From: Areca catechu | Taxonomy: Eukaryota > Streptophyta > Magnoliopsida > Arecales > Arecaceae | Direction: 5' to 3' | DNA: 64,000 nt | Assembly: GCA_021397845.1 (NCBI GenBank) | Contig: CM038039.1 | Coordinates: forward strand, 4,643,731 to 4,707,730 | Part shown: positions 1-9,815 of the stretch, one piece after another | Layout: each line of letters opens with the position of its first letter | Position numbering within the stretch: position 1 is the first letter of the stretch | Notes under the pieces: generated by a model | The model's input: the letters and a program-made list of their open reading frames with translations, nothing else | Told to the model about the DNA's origin: nothing | The model's database searches: none | Position numbers and translations under genes: made by a program

Positions 1-2
1 CG

Positions 3-332
3 GTGGTGAGGTACAAGGCCTCTGAGGAGTTCGCCGTCGAGTTCCACAAAACGGTGGCAGACTCCTTTTTCCAGGAGTTCATGTACCTCCGATCCAAGAT
101 GGAGGGCGTCATCCTGGACAAGAACTAGAGCTTGCTCAGATACCTTGGTGCTCCGAGCGCGGGATCGGCCCCCGACCTGAGCGAGGTGGAGGAGCCAGCT
201 GCTGCCGACCCAGCTTCATCGGCGGTGGTCACCGAGGAAGAAGCCCCGCCACCGAAGGCCCTAGAGGGTGATGCCTTATTCGTACACTGTCCTGGGAAGG
301 AGCCAGTCGAATACCTTAGAGGCTTCTTATAA
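3..332 (+). pseudogene. C-terminal part of antisense extra ORF (aORF) of Tat element A
   Basis: The frame starting at position 3 is open at the window edge. It has a TAG at 126-128 and continues in the same frame to a TAA at 330-332, ending in VEYLRGFL. The first 41 residues are charged and helical-looking (FHKTVADSFFQEF); the rest is acidic and rich in Ala and Pro. This resembles the tail of plant proteins annotated as 'putative gypsy type transposon' (Transposase_28), which I recognise better in the two N-terminal copies at 27,494-26,285 and 55,257-56,276. It lies on the strand opposite to the gag-pol of its element, between integrase and the expected 3' LTR. The single in-frame stop suggests it was active fairly recently. 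The function of this protein family is not known. Confidence 0.6.
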
Positions 333-413
333 TCTTTCCTTTTCCTTTTGCTTCTGATATGGGCTGCCCGGCATGTCGAGACTCAGTTGCAATGTACTAA
401 TTTACCTAGTATC

Positions 414-419
414 AATAAA
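414..419 (+). terminator. Candidate poly(A) signal of the antisense ORF
   Basis: AATAAA lies 82 bases after the aORF stop codon and is followed by a T-rich run at 463-486. Position and composition fit a plant 3' UTR transcribed on the plus strand, opposite to the element's gag-pol. This is inference from a short motif. Confidence 0.4.
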
Positions 420-782
420 AGTCTTTTTCAGTCACCTTGACTTGTGTATTCTCTCCTTTTCTTCTTTCTCTTTTTTTTTTTTTTTTGCACTTTGTCAATC
501 TTCCGTTCCCTTCTCGATTACCTGGGTGCATGTACTCATGCAGGCGCCAGGCCTTGAAGTTCCAAGTATCCGGGCCCTTCTTCGTCAAGTCCCGAACATG
601 CGAGGGAGTTAGGAAGGATTTCTTAGATTATGGAGTCATTCCCGTCTCGTGGGCGAAGTTGTTGTAGGGCTTTGAGGGCTTTGCTTGATGAGGTATATTC
701 AGTCTCGGCCAGGACCAACTCCAGGTGTGCACGGCAACGCTGAGCTCGGAGGTGCACTCGTTGGACCCGCCAGGTGATTGTG

Positions 783-1115
783 AGGTACCGGGCTTTAGGA
801 GTTTCCGGGCTTGAGAGCCATACTGTGAGTCAGGCCGGTAGATGGTGGACTTTTTCGGAGTTTCGCTGACATCTCCAGACTATGAACACGGTGAAGAGCT
901 TAAGGAGTTTTTGGGCTTGAGAGCCGTACTGTGAGTCAGGCGGTAGATGGTGGACTTCTTGGGAGTTCCGCAAACATCTCCGGACTGTGAGCACAGTGCT
1001 GGGCTTTAGGAGTTTTCGGGCTTGAGAGCCGTACTGTGAGTCAAGCGGTAGATGGCAGACTTCTTAAGAGTTCTGCAGACATTTCCAAACTGTGAGCATG
1101 GTGCTAGGCTTCAGG
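783..1115. repeat. Tandem repeat, unit about 115-120 bp, about 3 copies
   Basis: Each unit contains GGGCTTGAGAGCCGTACTGT, a GTAGATGGTGGACTTCTT block and a CATCTCCGGACTGTGAGCA block. The copies start near 783, 900 and 1,005 and differ at many positions. Confidence 0.75.
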
Positions 1116-1129
1116 AGTTTCCGGGTTTT

Positions 1130-1375
1130 AGTACCGGAGGGCTGGACTCCGGACTTTGGTGCTGGACCGGAGTTCAGGCTTTGGTGCCGGAGAGCTGGGC
1201 TCCGGGCTTTGGCATCGAAGGGCCGGAGCTCCAGGCTTCGGTGCCGGACCAGAGCTCCGGGCTTCGGTGCCGGATCGGAGTTCGGGCTTTGGTGCCCGAG
1301 AGCTAGACTCCGTGCTTCGATGCCAGAGAGCTAGACTCCGGGCTTTGGTGCCGGAGAGCTAGACTTCGGGCTTGA
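1130..1375. repeat. Tandem repeat, unit about 27-28 bp, about 8 copies
   Basis: Variants of GGAGAGCTGGACTCCGGGCT followed by TTGGTGCC recur without spacer. Several overlapping open frames here (for example 1,052-1,306) come only from the repeat. Confidence 0.8.
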
Positions 1376-1470
1376 GCGTGCCAGACCTAGAGTCGGGCAG
1401 CGATGTCCCTGCAAGGTAAAAGTGATTTACACAAAAGGGATCTCTATTTTTATTGGGGAAAGGCTTTACA

Positions 1471-2640
1471 TTATTGATAGTACATTCTTAGGTTATAGGC
1501 ATTTCTTGTCTGCGGGAATCTGGCACCGTCCAGCTCCGCTAGATAGTAGGCTTTATGAAGAAGAGCTTTGACCACCTTATAGGGGCCCTCCCAGTTTGGT
1601 GAGAGCTTGCTGTATTCCCGGGGCTGAGAGGCTTTAACTCGGCGGAGCACTAGGTTGCTCGGGTGGAAGACCTTTGGCTTCACCCGTGTATTATAGTACC
1701 GAGCTACGCGCTACTGGTAAGCCACCATCCGAAGTCGAGCCTTGTCCCTAGTTTTCTCGAGGAGGTCCAAGTTGAGAAGAAGGCGGGACGGATTCTCCGC
1801 TTCATCTACTGCTGTATCCGTAGTGTGGACACATCGAGTTCGACCGGAACAATAGCTTCTACATCGAAGATGAGGCTGAAAGGCGTCTCATCCGTGCTCG
1901 GCACAAAACTCTTCGAATTCCTGGTTATCGAACTGTCGCCCATTGTCGGTGATGATATTGTGGAGGAGCCCGAAGCGACAGATGATCGACTTCCAGAAGA
2001 ATTGACGGACCTTGGCTTCTGTTATCCGTGCTAGTATCTCTGCTTCTACCCACTTGGTGAAGTAGTCAATAGCCACTATCAGGAATTTCCTTTATCCTGA
2101 TACAGGGGGAATGGACCTACGATGTCCATTCCCCATTGGACAAACGGCCAAGGGGCAGAGAGCTGGGAGAGCTACGCTGCTGGTTGACGCTGTAGTGGGT
2201 GTGGCGCTGACACCGATCACACTTCCTCACGAAGTCGACCGTGTCCTCCCTCATGGTCTTCCAATAGTATCCCTGTCGGAGGGCCTTGTACGCAAGCGTC
2301 CTCTCTACGATGTGATTCCCGCAAAGACCTTCGTGTATCTCCTGGAGCACGAAGGCTGCCTCTGCGGGTCTCAGGCATTTCAAAAGTGGATAAGAATATG
2401 ATCGGTGGTAGAGATGCCCTTCCATCAGGACGAACCGCAAGGCCTTCTTCTTGATAAGACCGGCTTCCGTGTGATATTCTGGCAAGGTGCCATCAGTGAT
2501 GTATCTGACGTACCTGTTCATCCAACTCGACTCTAGGGTGACCTGCTGTATCTCTGTGGGAGCTTCGTTGCTAGGACTTTCAAGATACTCGATGTGGGCA
2601 CGTCTCAGTGATGAGTTCGGCAATGTCGCGAGTCTTGACA
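1471..2640 (-). pseudogene. Tat element A integrase, internally deleted
   Basis: On the minus strand the H2C2 zinc-binding region comes first (EIHEGLCGNH ... CDRCQRH, about 2,300-2,170). The catalytic core follows with the first two acidic residues, in AIDYFTKWVEA and ITDNGRQFDN (2,076-1,890). After FCAEHG the sequence jumps directly to the region normally found downstream of the active site (ETPFSL-like, near 1,885). The stretch holding the third catalytic residue, the Glu, is therefore gone. The C-terminal domain (NWEGPYKVVKALLHKAYYLAELDG) is readable at 1,683-1,471 and ends at a natural stop after MYYQ. A frameshift lies at 2,117-2,076. The enzyme would insert element cDNA into the chromosome, but this copy cannot be active. 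Confidence 0.88.
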
Positions 2641-3097
2641 GTGTATTGGTGCAAGCATTCTCTCTGCGGGGGATGTGGGAGATGCTGAAGCATCGGAAGC
2701 CTGTCGAGCTCGAACAGACCTGCTCAAGGTACTTTATCATCTAGGGATCTCTTGCTTCGTACTCTCCAAAGACTTGTCTGGCCACCAGTTGGGAGTCGGT
2801 AAAAACCTTCGGGCTTTGCACACCCAGCTCGCGGGAGATTCTCAGGCCCGCGAGGAGTGCCTCGTATTCTGCCTGGTTATTTGTAGCAGCAAACTTGAAG
2901 CGAAGTGCACATTCAGCTACAACTTCGTCACTGTTAGCGAGGATGAGACCTGCTTTGCTTCCGCCAGCATTGGATGGGCCGTCGACGTGGAGGATCCAAG
3001 ACTCCTTCTCGGCCCTGGGCTCCATTTGACACTCCAAAGTAGTTTGCTCTGGCTCCTCGGCAAGTCCCGCGCACTCGACCAGGAAGTCGGCCAGCAC
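2641..3097 (-). pseudogene. Second (archaeal-type) RNase H of Tat element A
   Basis: The acidic residues of the RNase H fold are visible: Asp in ILHVDGPSN, Glu in NNQAEYEALLAGLRI and Asp in VFTDSQLVARQ. The last motif, normally ADALSRLA, reads TNTLSRLA (about 2,650), so a final Asp has changed to Asn. One in-frame stop at 2,741-2,743 splits the domain. This extra RNase H after the usual RT-RNase H pair is diagnostic of the Tat lineage. It would help remove the RNA strand during reverse transcription. Confidence 0.85.
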
Positions 3098-4430
3098 CTG
3101 GGCCTTCTAAGATGACATCGGCCGGTACACGATGTCGAACTCGCTTAGCTTCAGTGCCCACTTGGCCAAATGTCTGGATGTCTCGGGTCGACTAAGCATG
3201 GCCCTCAGGGATTGGTTCATCAGGACCACGATCGGATGCAGTTGGAAGTAAGGCCTGAGACACTAGGCAGCATGATAAGAGCAAAAATTAGCTTTTCGGA
3301 TCAGGTGTACCTGATCTTCGCATCTCAAAGGATTTTGCTGGCGTAGTAAACCGACTTCTGGGATCCATCCTGATTCATGCGAATAAGAACCGAGCTGACC
3401 GCCCCCGGGATGACTGCCAGGTACAGAGGAGCTCCTCTCCCTCCTCCGGCCTGGAGTGCAGCGATGGTGATGCTAAGAAGTCTTTAAGCTCCTCGAAAGC
3501 TGCTTTGCATTCCTTGGTCCAGATGAAGTCGTGCATTTTGCGCAGTGCCTTGAAAAAAGGGAGACAACGGTCTGCCGACCTCAAATGAACTGACTCAGTG
3601 CTGCGATCTGACCCATCAGGTGCTGGACTTGCTTCTTCAAGATCGGATGCTCCATGTCGACAATTGCTTGGACCTTCTCCAGGTTCGTCTCGATTCCCCT
3701 TTAGGTCATTATGAAGCCAAGGAACTTCCCTGTTGCTACTCCGAAAGTGCACTTCGTCAGGTTCAGCTTCATCTTGTACTCTCAGAGGTTGTTGAAGGCT
3801 TCTACAAGGTCGGCGACGTAGTCTGACCTTGGCTTGCTCATGACGAGCATATTGTTCACATACACCTGCATGTTCCTGCCAATCTGGTCCTTGAAGACCC
3901 GATTGACCAGCCACTGGTATGTGGCACCAGCATTCTTCAAGCCGAACAGCATCATCCGGTAGTAGTACGTCCCTCGGTCGGTGATGAAGGCAATGTGCTC
4001 CTCATTCTCTTGGTGCATCCGGATCTGGTTGTATTCGGAGAATGCATCCATGAAGGAGAGCAAACGGTGCCCTGAGGTGGCGTCCACTAACGGTCGATCT
4101 TTGGCAACGAGAAGCTATCCTTTGGACAAGCTCGGTTGAGATCGGTGTAATTCACATAGATCATCCACTTTCCATTATTCTTCTTGACCATAATCACATT
4201 CACCAGCTAGCTCGGATATTGTACTTTTCGAACAAAGCCGGCTGCAAGGAGTTTGTCCACCTCCTCATTGATCGCCCGTTGCCTCTCCAGGGCGAAACTT
4301 CTTTTTTTTACCGGACAGGGCGATACTTTGGGTCGATACTTAGCTTGTGGGTGATGATTTCAGGTGGGATCCCGGGCATATCGACCGTCATCCAAGCGAA
4401 CACGTCGGCGTTCGTCCGAAGAAAATCTAA
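3098..4430 (-). pseudogene. Tat element A reverse transcriptase and first RNase H
   Basis: The RT fingers begin near 4,430 (FAWMTVDMPGIPPEI), continue with VIMVKKNNGKWMIYVNYTDL at about 4,200 and FMDAFSEYNQIRMH at 4,060. The catalytic motif, normally YVDD, reads YVNN at about 3,860, so both catalytic Asp residues are now Asn. The connection region (FFKALRK ... TKECKAAFEELKDFL) is at about 3,560-3,480, and RNase H remnants (AVSSVLIRMN) at about 3,390. Several stops and at least two frameshifts occur; near 3,780-3,600 the reading frame is lost. The protein cannot be functional. Confidence 0.85.
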
Positions 4431-4439
4431 CAGGTGGGC

Positions 4440-4980
4440 TCGCTTATACTCTTGTAGTTGCACCCCAATCTGCACCGTCTTCATGAGGTCGGTTCCGAGA
4501 GAATACGATAGCAGGCGCTCGACCGAGCCACCCCTGGGGTCCTATGCCCTTTGGTCGGGTCGTCTGCGCTGGGGTCATCCTCAGAGACTTTGGCCCTAGG
4601 AACGGTTTGGAGACAATGCTGGATTGGCTGGGGTGCCCCCCTCATCTCTCCAACATTGTAGGGAGTATGAAACTGCACCAATAGCCGCTTTGTAGAAATG
4701 ACTGCATCGAGTAGGTTGAGCCCGGGTCGGCCAAGAATCACGTTGTAGGCTGAGAGGAGCCTAACAACTGTGAAGGTCATCATGACGGTGCTCTACCGAG
4801 ATGGCATCCCGACAGTAACAAGGAGAGTAATTTTTCCCTCGACTCCTATGGAGTCCCTTGTGAAACCGATGAGGGGTGTGTGCACAGGCCCAAGTGAGTA
4901 GAGGACAGATTCATCATGGAGAAAGCATTATAAAAAAGGATATCAGTCGAACTTCAACTACTGACCATAATCCGTTTTAT
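4440..4980 (-). pseudogene. Tat element A aspartic protease region
   Basis: The flap-distal half is clear: MTFTVVRLLSAYNVILGRPGL (4,783-4,725), where LGRPGLN is the second conserved protease motif. Upstream, the active-site segment near 4,950 reads as SSTDILFYNAF preceded by a stop, so the expected Asp-(Ser/Asn)-Gly triad is damaged. The protease would cut the gag-pol polyprotein. Confidence 0.7.
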
Positions 4981-6780
4981 AGAATGCTTGGCGATCGTCA
5001 TCTCAACGACCACCGCATCATTGTTTACATTTTCATTTTCAACCTCCCTCTCCCTTACAAAGGGAAGTATATTTTTAGAACTTTTTCCCCCCCGGGTCTT
5101 CTTGGAAGCGTGCTCGATTTCCCAGCATATCATCCCTACCAGCTTCTCGGTAGGATGGTTGTCGACTGCAGGGATTGGAGGGAGAGCAGCGAGCGCCTGA
5201 GGTTCAGCCGGGGCCCTGGCGCCCATGAACCTTTCGAGGTAGCCCCTCTTTACAAGGTATTCAATCTCCTTCTTAAGGTGCCGACATTCCTCGGTATCGT
5301 GGCCGTGGTTGCGGTTAAACTGACAGTACTTCATCTTGTTGCGATAATTAGACAGCTTCAGTGGAGGTGGGCACTTCAGGTAGTGCTTACCCTCAATCTT
5401 CATGAGGATCTTTGTCCTCGGGGCAAGAAGTGTAAATCTTTCTTTTGGGATGGGGTCGCTCCTCGACTTCGGCCTCTGGCAGAAGTTCGATGTGGTTGGT
5501 CCGGGCTTCCACGTCCCAGACATCTCCCTAGAAGCTGGCTTCTTTAGTAGCTTCCCGTCCAGCTCCCTCCTAGTGCGGTCTGCTTCCTCGGCATGGATGT
5601 ACTTCTAAACGCGGGAGCAGAAGCTCGGAGTACGTCTTGGGGGGTTTCTTGTCGATGGAGTAGGTCAGGCGGGAAGTCCTAAGCCCTCTCTTTAGCGTCA
5701 ACATAGCAACTGGCTCATCAAGGTTGTAGATCTCCAGTGCAGCAATCATGAAGCGGGCCACGTAGTCTCGTAGAAGCTCATGGTCATGCTGCTTGATGGA
5801 GAAGAGGCTGTCTGCCTCTCGTGCACCTTCCAGCAGGCGTCGAAGTGGGCCACGAACTTTCACTCCAACTGAGCGAAACAACTGATGCTCTCCGACTCAA
5901 GACGGGTAAACCATACCCGAGCTACCTTCCGGAGAGTGGTAGGAAAGGTGACACAGAGGAGAGCGTCGGTCATGCCCTAGACTCTCATGAGGGTCTTGTA
6001 GTTCTCAAGGTGGTCAAGGGGGTCGGTGGTCATGTCGTAAGGATTCACCTATGGCATGCGGAATCGACCCGGAATTGGTTCCTTTTGGATCTTTTAGGAG
6101 AAACGGGGACGAGCGTCATAACCCGCTGGCTCGTTGGTAGAGCCCTACAGATTGGCAAACTGGTAGGATAGTTCCATCAGCTTGCGCTCCTGTTCCTCCA
6201 GGCGCTTCTCTGCCATGCGCCTGATGGCCTCATCGGTTGAGCCCTCCGTTGAGGCCGACGGAGGAGGTGAAGGTGCATGCTGAGGGGGGTTGTGACGAGA
6301 GGCCTTGCTTCTGCGACCTCCATGGTGCTGGGGAGCATTCTGCTCGTAGGTCGGAGATCGACTTCCTGGTCGGCCGACTCGGTCCAGTGTCTTTTCGCCG
6401 GGATCCTATGGCTTCCCCGGCGGTCTGCTGTGGCTCGTGGCAGTGAAGGCCTTCATTGGAAGGACCGTAGGCTGTCGCGGGGTGCGGCGGCTTGGGCCGC
6501 GGGAGTCCTCAGCTGTTGGTGGGTGGCCAAGGATCGGTGCTGATGCTGTAGCTAATGCATCGTTGTAGTGAGAATATGCATCTGTTGGGCGAGTGCGACT
6601 AGCTGAGTGTCCATCGGAGGTGGTTAAGGTGGAGCGAGGAGCTCCCATTCTGGACTATGCGTGTCCCCACAAGAAGGGGGATCTCCCACATGGCTGGTGG
6701 AGACTTCTCTCGCTCGCGTCGTCACCATCCTCTCAGTGGGCTGCTTGTAAGGGGATTGGGTTGGATCAGAATGCATCCTG
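4954..6780 (-). pseudogene. Tat element A gag
   Basis: The most recognisable parts are the retrotransposon gag domain at 5,881-5,570 (DSLFSIKQHDHELLRDYVARF, then LKRGLRTSRL) and the zinc-knuckle-like segment at about 5,370 (CQFNRNHGHDTEEC). The latter normally reads C-x-F-H-x4-G-H-x4-C; here the His is Asn. The N-terminal part (6,780-6,400) is low-complexity and Pro/Thr-rich. The start was not fixed; it should lie just after the PBS. Gag forms the particle that packages element RNA. Stops and frameshifts are frequent. Confidence 0.75.
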
Positions 6781-6784
6781 CCCC

Positions 6785-6803
6785 CTTTCCTGGCATGCCA
6801 ATA
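6785..6803 (-). promoter_or_regulatory. Primer binding site of Tat element A
   Basis: Directly after the LTR end, the minus strand reads TATTGGCATGCCAGGAAAGG. A TGG start complementary to a tRNA CCA end, placed two bases after the LTR, is the expected PBS layout. The tRNA species was not identified. Confidence 0.65.
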
Positions 6804-8202
6804 TGTTGCTGCCCGATTGCCGTGGCCTGTAGCTGAAGTCAACCTTGGACCATGCTCCTGTCGCGTATGATCCTACTCGGATGCCCGTACCTGCAAAATA
6901 AATTAAAGACCCGGGCCGGTGATCCCGAAAGGGGCACTCCGATGCTCAAGTCAGTGGTGATCCAAGGGAATAGATTTTCCTGGTCGAGCCTTGAAGGTGG
7001 ACTCCACGCTAGGATAAGAACTTTGTAAAATAAGAGAGTATGAGTGGGCCGAGAACAGAATGTGAGAGTGGCAGCAGAGGAGAGCTCGAGCTGAGTGGCT
7101 ATGTTCGTCAAGACCCTTCCTGGGGGTCTCCGGTAGCCTAGAGCAGTGGTCTTCCTATGCACTGCCGTCCTCTTGCTCGTTTGTGGCCTCACTAGAATTG
7201 ACTTGAATTGACTCACCTTGTTTGAACCTTGGAGGACCCCTTTTAGCTAGGGTCATTGCACACTGCTTACCTCGAGATCTTCCCCTCACTTGCAAGCGCG
7301 CGCGGCAATGTCTAGTGCCGTGCGCGAGGTGCCTTTCCTCATCCATGATAGGGAACAGCACCACACACTCTGACATTCTTTCTGGTCGCTCCATTTTGGA
7401 AAGCATGGCAGAGCTTCGATCGACTAGCGGTCGCCCCTAGATCCGAATCTGTTGGTTGACTTCCTCTTTTGAGGGATGTAGACGGTTGGCAGGGAGCACA
7501 GCACCTCGATCGGGGGACTCTTTCCTTCTTGGCGTAAGTAGTAGCTGGGACCATTATTATGTCCTGGCAGCCGCTCCTCTGTGATCCTCGAGCGGTTCAT
7601 CGTTGTCCAAGGAAGGCAATAACGTCTTTCGGCTGCAGGTCTCTTCGTCCGAGGTAAAGCTGATCTGGAGAGGTGGAGCTCAACTTCGGCCACGGCGTCT
7701 TGACCCGAAGGGAGTGCAGTCTGGCGAATGAGAGGCAGAGCTTGACTTCGACTACGGTGTCTCGACCCGAAGGGAGCGCATCCTGGCAAAAGAAAGGCGG
7801 AGCTCGACTTCGACCACGGCGTCTCGACCTGAAGGGAGCGCAGCCTGGCGAAAGAGAGGCGGAGCTCGACTTCGGCCATGGCATCTCGATCCGAAGGGAG
7901 CGCAGCTTGGCAAAGTAGAGGCAGAGCTCGACTTCGGCCACGGCGTCTCGATCCGAAGGGAGCGCAGCATGGCGAAGGAGAGGCGCAACTTGACTTTGGC
8001 CACGGCATCTCGACCCGAAAGGAGCGCAGCCTGACGAAGGAGAGGCGGAGCTCGACTTCGACCACTACGTCTCGACCCGAAGGGAGTGCAGCTTGGCGGA
8101 GTCTGGATTCCGAAAAGAAAAAAATCTGACATGGCAGCTTCATCCGACGTGGCGTCTGACAAGATCTGGCATGGGTTCCACGTCAGCGATCCTGCCATAT
8201 CA
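6804..8202 (-). repeat. 5' LTR of Tat element A
   Basis: On the minus strand it starts TGATATGGCAGGATCGCTG and ends GGGCAGCAACA, with TG...CA borders (about 1,399 bp). Both ends match other LTRs in this window: the start matches 28,068, 42,519 and the right end of 53,271-54,638; the end matches 29,419, 44,244, 53,271 and 57,805. The middle holds a 62-bp tandem repeat. Confidence 0.85.
7670..8105. repeat. 62-bp tandem repeat inside the LTR of Tat element A, about 7 copies
   Basis: The core GACCCGAAGGGAGCGCAGC, followed by TGGCGAAAGAGAGGCGGAGC, recurs about every 62 bp. Since 62 is not a multiple of 3, long open frames on both strands (for example 7,424-8,143) are repeat artefacts. Confidence 0.85.
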
Positions 8203-9384
8203 ATTATATTAATATTAAAGGGTTTAGAATATATCATTGCTAATATTATATATTATATATTATATTAATATTCATTAATTATTTCTATTCAAGAATATAT
8301 TTATTTTTTAAAATTAAAAATAATAATATTTAATATTATGTAGGTTTAGATTTTATTTTTGATGTTATAAAAATAGATTTTATTGATTTTCAAAGGATAT
8401 TAAATGTTTTTTAATAGATGCCTTTAGAGCATTGATTAAAAAATCCTTAAATAAATTTAATGTGTTTGAGAATCCAATTTAATCACCTAAGATGGATACA
8501 CCGTGGATGCGGGTTTTATCCTCAGCATGAATGAATTATCAATCTTCTTTAGTGAAAAGTACCGACCATTGAATAACATCTTGTACTATTTTCAAAGAAA
8601 ATGCTTAGCTCTCAGACCATCATAATATTTTTGTGTGCACAACTTTCAAAATAATTTTAATACAGCCAATAGTTGGTATCACGAAAGGAGAAAAATCATC
8701 ACTATTGAGCGGTGCAGTTAGGTGGGAGATTTTTTTTCACAACGAGTCTTGATTTGGATATATTTTGACGAAAAAATTCGGGGATAAAATAAATAATAGA
8801 AAAATAATTCGAGAATAAAATCAAAAAAAAAAAAAAATCTTGGAGCCCCTGTTGTCTGGTGATAGTGAAAAAATTAGGGATATATATAATAAATTCCGTT
8901 CACTCGGCCGACATCGGTGATAGTCAGGTTGACGTACTCACCTTCGGATAGGGAATGGCTGCAAAAAAATTAATATGCGCGGTGTATCGAACATTCTCTG
9001 ACTGGGATTGAGGGACCGTCTGAGGATGGCCATGCCCGAGATCTAACTCCTTCCCCCCTTTTTTTATCAAAAAAAAAAAAAAAGAAAAAAAATCATTCAT
9101 TCACATAAAAAAAACAACTTAGCTCCCCACACCATCATTATTAGTGGTACTAAAATGTAGCTCATAACAATAGATTTCGTTGAACATCCAAAAATGTGAT
9201 GAGCACCACTCAATCTACAATGATAAAAAATAATCTATATCGGTGTCATGGATTTACATATAATAAAGAAAGAAAACCTTACCATATTGGCTCCGGTTAG
9301 ATCCTCGATTCCTAAATCATGTCAGGCTTTGAAATAATAATAATAATAAATTAATAAAAAATATAATGAAAATGGTATTATCGG
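8203..9384. other. AT-rich spacer, no gene seen
   Basis: Low-complexity AT runs (8,236-8,340), then anonymous sequence. A possible retroposon 3' end lies at about 9,045-9,090, where CCCCCTTTTTTTATC is followed by a long A run; no matching 5' part or target-site duplication was found. Confidence 0.5.
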
Positions 9385-9815
9385 GGTTGATGTTTGATTA
9401 AGTTTGAGATGGTCCGCCTGGATTGGATCTGATCGATGTTTTGGCCAAGTTGAAGATGGTTAGATTGAATCGGTGTCTGGCCGATCTGGAGATGATTAGC
9501 TATTGCCAATGTCTAGATAATCTGGAGATGGTCGGCTGGTGTTGGGTTCCAATCTGATTGGTATCTAATCATTTAATCGGTGGCCTATCTCGGATCTCGA
9601 TTTGATTAGTATCTCGTCGATTTGGAGATAGTTGATCTCGAGTTCTGATTTGATCAATATCTTACCAATTTGAAGATAGTTAATCTCAAATTTTGATCCG
9701 GTAGGTATTTGGATGATCTAGAGATAGTCGATTTCGGTTCTGATGCGGTAAATATAGCTAATCTGGAAATGGTTGACCCTAGTCAGTGTTTAGCTGATCT
9801 GCTCTTTGGATGGTA
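9385..9815. repeat. Decayed direct repeats, unit about 50-65 bp
   Basis: Variants of GATCTGGAGATGGTCGGC and TTTGATCGGTATCT recur at least seven times (for example near 9,455, 9,485, 9,520, 9,620, 9,670, 9,715 and 9,765). They may be the internal repeat of an old LTR; no borders were recognised. Confidence 0.5.

Larger units (their letters stand above)
333..1470. other. Non-coding spacer of Tat element A between antisense ORF and integrase
   Basis: No convincing protein is encoded here. The first ~350 bases are the presumed 3' UTR of the antisense ORF. The part nearest integrase consists of two kinds of tandem repeat, annotated separately. Tandem repeats in this position are a known habit of Tat-lineage elements. 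Confidence 0.6.
1..8202 (-). mobile_element. Tat-type Ty3/Gypsy element A, minus strand, partial
   Basis: Read on the minus strand, the order is 5' LTR (6,804-8,202), primer binding site, gag, protease, reverse transcriptase with RNase H, a second RNase H of the D-E-D type that includes TNNQAEYEAL, and integrase ending at 1,471. A repeat-rich spacer and an ORF in the opposite direction follow. A second RNase H and an antisense ORF after integrase are known traits of the Tat/Retand lineage. The 3' LTR should lie left of position 1. All genes are broken: protease and RT active sites are damaged and integrase has an internal deletion, so this copy cannot move by itself. Confidence 0.9.

Noticed and set aside
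7424..8143. 239-codon minus-strand ORF
   Set aside because: Runs through the 62-bp LTR repeat and upstream LTR; periodic peptide, no family.
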